A stretch of 64,000 nucleotides of DNA, from the NCBI RefSeq assembly GCF_038237375.1, contig NZ_CP151273.1:558001-622000 (forward strand), written 5' to 3'. A program made the translations under genes and the position numbers. The DNA comes from Alcaligenes sp. SDU_A2. GTDB lineage: Bacteria; Pseudomonadota; Gammaproteobacteria; Burkholderiales; Burkholderiaceae_B. The notes beneath the pieces were generated by a model. It was not told where the DNA came from, did no database searches, and saw only the letters and a list, made by a program, of their open reading frames with translations. The number at the start of each line of letters is the position of its first letter. Position 1 is the stretch's first letter. Shown one piece after another: positions 60,569 through 64,000 of this stretch.

Positions 60569-61069
60569 GTGTTCACACGTTTGCGCCTGGCCGGTTGGAG
60601 CGCTTTGCTGCTGTTGTTGACGCCGGTGGCGGTTGCCCAAGAGGAAATGGCCGCAACTGGCGATTATTTGCAAAGCTCACAGGCTTTCAAGGATTACATG
60701 CTGCAATGCGCAGGCTGCCATCGTTACGATGGGCGCGGCTTGTCGCATCGCGGCATTCCGGATTTCAATCAGTCCATAGGACTGTTTACGCGCTTGCCGG
60801 CCGGACGCCAGTACATGATACGGGTGCCGGGCGCAGCCCAGTCGCAACTGGACAATGCGGAATTGGCACGGGTGCTGAATTGGATTGTGGCCAAGTACAG
60901 CCCCGAGGACATCGCCCCGGACTATCGGCCTTTTACCTCGGCCGAAGTGGGCGCATCGCGCCGCCAGCGCTTTGACGATGTGCTGCCCGCCCGCCTGGCG
61001 CTGACTCGGCAACTGCAGGCGATGGGGCTGGAGCCGGCACCGTACACCTATGGCTCCACCGACCGCTGA
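60569..61069 (+). CDS. Small periplasmic c-type cytochrome of the aau cluster
   Basis: A 166-residue exported monohaem cytochrome c. The signal peptide ends at AVAQEE; the haem site is CAGCH (LQCAGCHRYDGRG) and the distal part has candidate Met ligand positions. GTG 60569 follows AGGAGG at 8 nt. It matches the orf-2 of the published aau region as I recall it. It could accept electrons from the dehydrogenase as an alternative to azurin, or take part in cofactor maturation, since no diheme MauG is encoded. No second haem motif is present. Confidence 0.82.
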   Translation: MFTRLRLAGWSALLLLLTPVAVAQEEMAATGDYLQSSQAFKDYMLQCAGCHRYDGRGLSHRGIPDFNQSIGLFTRLPAGRQYMIRVPGAAQSQLDNAELARVLNWIVAKYSPEDIAPDYRPFTSAEVGASRRQRFDDVLPARLALTRQLQAMGLEPAPYTYGSTDR

Positions 61070-61085
61070 AGGGCGGGTTAATAAC

Positions 61086-61095
61086 CGTAGACGCA
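61086..61095 (+). promoter_or_regulatory. CGTAGACGCA direct repeat, copy 1
   Basis: The 10-mer CGTAGACGCA occurs just before the AraC-type gene, 17 bp after the cytochrome stop. The second copy is at 62152-62161, 10 bp after that gene's stop and before the next regulator. Both are in the same orientation. They may be regulator half-sites; the evidence is only the exact repetition. Confidence 0.3.
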
Positions 61096-61158
61096 TCAAT
61101 GTTTTAAGGCTATAAGAAATCAGCGGAATGCGGTGCCGCATTCCGATTCCGATCAACG

Positions 61159-62142
61159 ATGGCGGCCGCGTCCGGCCTTCAGGCAATGTCCATGCTATTG
61201 CGTACACCTTCGTCCTCGTTCAAGAGCCTGGCGGCCTGGCAGGAAGTGGTGTGCGATTATTTCGTGCCTCTGGAGATCCAGCCGGCTTCGCGGCGTGGTT
61301 TTTGCAATCTGGCGGCCAACGATCGTCTGGGCGCGGTGGACGTGACCGAGCTGCGCACCAGCGCCCAGCGCGTGCGGCGCACGCAGGCATTGGCCAGCCA
61401 GTCCGAACAGACCTTGTACAAGGTTACCTTGCAACTGAGCGGCAGCAGCCAGATCGAGCAGGACAAGCGTTGCAGCGTGCTGCAGGCCGGGCAGTGGGGT
61501 ATTTACGATACGACCCGCCCCTACGAAGTGTCCGTTGCGGATCAATCCCATTTTTTGGTATTGCAGTTCCCGGAGGAGCGACTGCTGTCCTGGCAGCCTT
61601 GGTTGCGCGGCGCGGTGGCGCGCTCTTTTTCCGCCGCCAGCGGCCCGGCGCGCATTGCCGTGGACATGCTGCGGTTGGGACTGGAAGAACGCGGTCATCT
61701 GTCGCCCTCCGCTCTGGCGGAGCTGTCCGAGACGGTGATCCGCATGATGGGCCTGAGCCTGGCCGAGGGGCGTCCCGTCGCCACCGAGTCGGCGTTGGAC
61801 GAAGTGCGGCGCGGGCAATTGCTGCAGATTCAGCAGTATGTGCAGGGGCACTTGGGCGACCCGGGTCTGACCGCCCAGGCGTTGGCGGCGCAGTTCCGTA
61901 TTTCGCGCCGCTACCTGTATAAATTGTTCGAACGCCAGGGCCAGGCTCCGGCGGATTACATTCTGGCGGCTCGTCTGGAGCGGGCCTGTCAGATGCTGGC
62001 TGACGGTAATCCAGGTCGCCAGATCGGCGAGCTGGCCTGGCAGACCGGCTTTTCGGATGCCGCCGTGTTCAGTCATGCTTTTCGGCGTCGCTTTGGTGTA
62101 TCGCCGACGCAGTGGCGGCGTGCCCAGGGGCAAACAGATTAA
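61159..62142 (+). CDS. AraC-family regulator, FeaR-like
   Basis: A 327-residue regulator. The first 200 residues match the AraC-binding-like domain seen in FeaR, the activator of phenylethylamine oxidation in E. coli; the C-terminus (about 220-320) has two helix-turn-helix units, LTAQALAAQFRISRRYLYKLF and IGELAWQTGFSDAAVFSHAFRRRFGVSPTQW. Starts at 61159, 61186 or 61192 are possible; the last two have a CAGG nearby. It follows the aau genes on the same strand. It is likely to activate the aau operon and the aldehyde dehydrogenase in response to an aromatic amine or aldehyde. The effector is not known. Confidence 0.85.
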   Translation: MAAASGLQAMSMLLRTPSSSFKSLAAWQEVVCDYFVPLEIQPASRRGFCNLAANDRLGAVDVTELRTSAQRVRRTQALASQSEQTLYKVTLQLSGSSQIEQDKRCSVLQAGQWGIYDTTRPYEVSVADQSHFLVLQFPEERLLSWQPWLRGAVARSFSAASGPARIAVDMLRLGLEERGHLSPSALAELSETVIRMMGLSLAEGRPVATESALDEVRRGQLLQIQQYVQGHLGDPGLTAQALAAQFRISRRYLYKLFERQGQAPADYILAARLERACQMLADGNPGRQIGELAWQTGFSDAAVFSHAFRRRFGVSPTQWRRAQGQTD

Positions 62143-62151
62143 GTACAGATA

Positions 62152-62161
62152 CGTAGACGCA
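62152..62161 (+). promoter_or_regulatory. CGTAGACGCA direct repeat, copy 2
   Basis: Second exact copy of the 10-mer described at 61086-61095, in the intergenic region before the degenerate response-regulator gene. Confidence 0.3.
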
Positions 62162-62253
62162 ATTCCGACTGTCTGGCACTGGTAAGCCTTTCTATCCTAG
62201 AGGCAAGAATCGGGCGGCCGATGTGGGCTTCCCGCCGCTTCAAGGAATGCCTT

Positions 62254-63054
62254 ATGCGTCATCATCTGGATTGTGCCTTGCTTCATACTTATCCCGATTG
62301 GGCCACGAACCTGCTTGCCATTACGCCTGCATGCGAACGTCTCCAACTGCATGCGTTAACCGCGCCGCCTGCGTCTCATCCTGATCAGGATTACCTGTTT
62401 TTACGCCGCGCTTCCGCCTTGTTGCTGCGCTTTGACGCTTGCCTGATTCCCATCGAAGAGGCCACGCTGGTCAGCACCCGGCGGGCCCTGTCGGCTGTTC
62501 TGGGCAGCTTGCCTGTGCCGGTTTTTGGCCTGGTGCGTGCCATCAAGGCGGCGGCCATCACCGACTTGCTTCAGTTGGGCATGGCCGACTATGTGCGTGA
62601 ACCCTTGTGCCTGGACGATCTGCGCGCCCGCATTAATCGACATCGCCTGTGCGCCGGTTTTCAGGGCGGGGCTGAATCCGAGCAGTCGGGTCGGATACAC
62701 TATAGGGTGCAGGAGGGTCAGGATCTGGTTCTGCACCCCGGCCCGACGGAGCGGCGCCTGTCGCAGACTATTCTGCAGCAGGAAGGCACTACCCTGGACG
62801 CCTACGCGGCGGCTGTGGCGTCGCGCTATGCGTGCAGCCAGGAGTCCTTCAAGGAAGCCAAGGGGCGTATTGTCGCCCGCTTCGAGCAGGCCTATATCCA
62901 CGCCGCCCTGGACCGCCATAGTGGCAATATCGCCATGGCGGCCCGCTCCGCGCAAAAGCACCGGCGTGCTTTCTGGGCCCTGATGCGCAAGCACCACATC
63001 GATGCCGCACGCTTTCGATCCGCGTCAAACCCAAACGAAGAACACGATGGTTAA
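62254..63054 (+). CDS. Degenerate receiver plus Fis-type DNA-binding protein
   Basis: A 266-residue protein. The first 140 residues look like a receiver-type domain without a clear phosphoacceptor Asp (DACLIPIEEATLVSTRRALSAVLGSLPVPVFGLVRAIKAAAITDLLQLGMADYV keeps the DLLxLGAxDYV ending of receivers, in parts). The C-terminus (about 205-255) is a Fis-like helix-turn-helix: FEQAYIHAALDRHSGNIAMAARSAQKHRRAFWALMRKH. The central AAA+ domain of NtrC-type regulators is missing. ATG 62254 has AAGGAA upstream, better than the ATG at 62221. It occupies the place of orf-4 before hemE. It probably regulates without sigma-54 ATPase function. Confidence 0.7.
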   Translation: MRHHLDCALLHTYPDWATNLLAITPACERLQLHALTAPPASHPDQDYLFLRRASALLLRFDACLIPIEEATLVSTRRALSAVLGSLPVPVFGLVRAIKAAAITDLLQLGMADYVREPLCLDDLRARINRHRLCAGFQGGAESEQSGRIHYRVQEGQDLVLHPGPTERRLSQTILQQEGTTLDAYAAAVASRYACSQESFKEAKGRIVARFEQAYIHAALDRHSGNIAMAARSAQKHRRAFWALMRKHHIDAARFRSASNPNEEHDG

Positions 63055-63085
63055 AATCAACAGGCATTTTTGAATAGGGATTGCC

Positions 63086-64000
63086 GTGTCTTTACCTCAA
63101 TTGAAAAACGATGTCTTGCTGCGTTCGCTGCTGCGCGAACCTGTTCCTTACACGCCCATCTGGCTGATGCGCCAGGCGGGCCGCTACCTGCCCGAATACA
63201 ATGCCACGCGTGCGCAGGCCGGATCGTTCATGGGGTTGGCCCAGAATCCCGAATTTGCCTGCGAAGTCACCTTACAGCCTTTGCGCCGCTTCGATCTGGA
63301 CGCCGCCATTCTGTTCTCCGATATCCTGACCATTCCCGATGCGATGGGCCTGGGCCTGGATTTCGTGGCCGGCGAAGGTCCGCGTTTTGCCCGTCCCGTG
63401 CGCACCGAAGCCGATGTGCAGGCGTTGGCCGTGCCCGACATGGCCAAGCTGCAATACGTGTTCGATGCCGTATCCCTGATCCGCAAGGAACTGGATGGCA
63501 AGGTGCCGCTGATCGGTTTTGCCGGCAGCCCCTGGACCATTGCTTGCTATATGGTCGAAGGCCAGGGTTCGGACGATTACCGTCTGGTCAAGAGCATGCT
63601 GTATCAGCGTCCTGATCTTATGCACCGCATGCTGGAGATCAATGCACGCACTACCCAGCAATACCTGAACGCCCAGATCCGCGCCGGCGCGCAGGCCGTC
63701 ATGCTGTTCGACAGCTGGGGCGGCGTGCTGTCGGACTCTTTGTTCCAGCAGTTTTCCCTGCAGTACACCCGTCAGGTGGTCGATGGCCTGATCCGCGAAC
63801 ACGATGGCCGCCGCGTGCCGGTCATCGTGTTTACCAAAGGTGGCGGTCAGTGGCTGGAAGACATCGTTACCTGCGGTGCGGACGCCGTCGGCGTGGATTG
63901 GACGGTTAATCTGGCTCGTGCCCGCACCCGTCTCCAGGATCAGGTTGCCTTCCAGGGCAATCTGGACCCCATGACCATGTTCGGTGGCGAAGCGGCCATT
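63086..64000 (+). CDS. hemE: Uroporphyrinogen decarboxylase (3' end outside window)
   Basis: The first 305 codons of hemE, open to the last base of the window. The enzyme removes four carboxyl groups from uroporphyrinogen III in haem synthesis. The hallmark [16 protein letters not shown] appears near residue 24-39, and the second family stretch [19 protein letters not shown] is present with the usual spacing. The start is GTG 63086 with AGGGA 6 nt upstream. The family length is about 355, so some 50 residues are missing. Its position after the aau region agrees with the known A. faecalis map. Confidence 0.95.
   Translation, partial: MSLPQLKNDVLLRSLLREPVPYTPIWLMRQAGRYLPEYNATRAQAGSFMGLAQNPEFACEVTLQPLRRFDLDAAILFSDILTIPDAMGLGLDFVAGEGPRFARPVRTEADVQALAVPDMAKLQYVFDAVSLIRKELDGKVPLIGFAGSPWTIACYMVEGQGSDDYRLVKSMLYQRPDLMHRMLEINARTTQQYLNAQIRAGAQAVMLFDSWGGVLSDSLFQQFSLQYTRQVVDGLIREHDGRRVPVIVFTKGGGQWLEDIVTCGADAVGVDWTVNLARARTRLQDQVAFQGNLDPMTMFGGEAAI

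Noticed and set aside
1-64000. tRNA and rRNA genes
   Set aside because: I looked for cloverleaf-like and rRNA-like sequences in the gaps between genes and found none; almost all gaps are under 200 bp.

Overview
The window looks like chromosomal DNA of a GC-rich betaproteobacterium of the family Alcaligenaceae, most likely Alcaligenes. The best argument is the right end: an aromatic amine dehydrogenase cluster in the order outer-membrane protein, large subunit, MauE-like, MauD-like, small subunit, cytochrome c, regulator, second regulator, hemE. As I remember it, this is the order published for the aau region of Alcaligenes faecalis. The small subunit keeps that enzyme's tryptophylquinone and catalytic residues at a constant numbering offset.

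Layout. 1-10.8 kb: the distal half of a type VI secretion (T6SS) locus (end of tssG, an inverted FHA/lipoprotein pair, tssJ-K-L-M, tagF and a membrane pseudokinase with a PEGA domain). 10.9-11.7 kb: an EamA-type exporter. 11.9-20.6 kb: an aromatic-acid catabolic operon (solute receptor, SnoaL-like protein, three-component Rieske oxygenase, bicupin ring-cleavage dioxygenase, ornithine-cyclodeaminase-family protein, FAH-family hydrolase) facing a GntR regulator. Perfect TTGCATGCAA palindromes sit between them at helical spacing. 20.7-25.3 kb: a ferric-siderophore ABC importer flanked by two esterases, with a Fur-box-like sequence at the divergent promoter.

25.3-40.4 kb is the most unusual part. 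One tight operon encodes a 2930-residue repeat adhesin, a TolC-like lipoprotein, a short HlyD-like protein, a GAF-like/HlyD protein, and a PqqD-like/M50 site-2-protease/HlyD fusion. No ABC ATPase or RTX repeat is present. I read this as a candidate ABC-independent, type I-like secretion or surface-display system. The adhesin carries an N-terminal LEPR-type motif that could be its sorting or cleavage signal. The operon starts in a 421-bp AT-rich region with two nested inverted 12-mers sharing one centre.

40.4-49.7 kb: an XRE regulator with two DUF2975 membrane proteins, a Suv3-like RNA helicase with a possible attenuator in its leader, an orphan FecR, a TerC/CBS/CorC protein, a small exported protein and a pirin. 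49.9-54.4 kb: a compact operon of a fatty-acid-hydroxylase-superfamily enzyme, a fatty acid desaturase, a ketosynthase III fused to a haem-oxygenase-like (possibly di-iron) domain, and an unrecognised protein. It may make an unknown lipid or fatty-acid-derived product. 54.5-64 kb: an ogt-type repair gene, then phenylethylamine/tyramine oxidation (aldehyde dehydrogenase, aau genes, FeaR-like regulator), a degenerate response regulator and the start of hemE.

I saw no tRNA, rRNA, CRISPR array or transposase. Protein families are assigned by eye from motifs and overall similarity; no database search was run.
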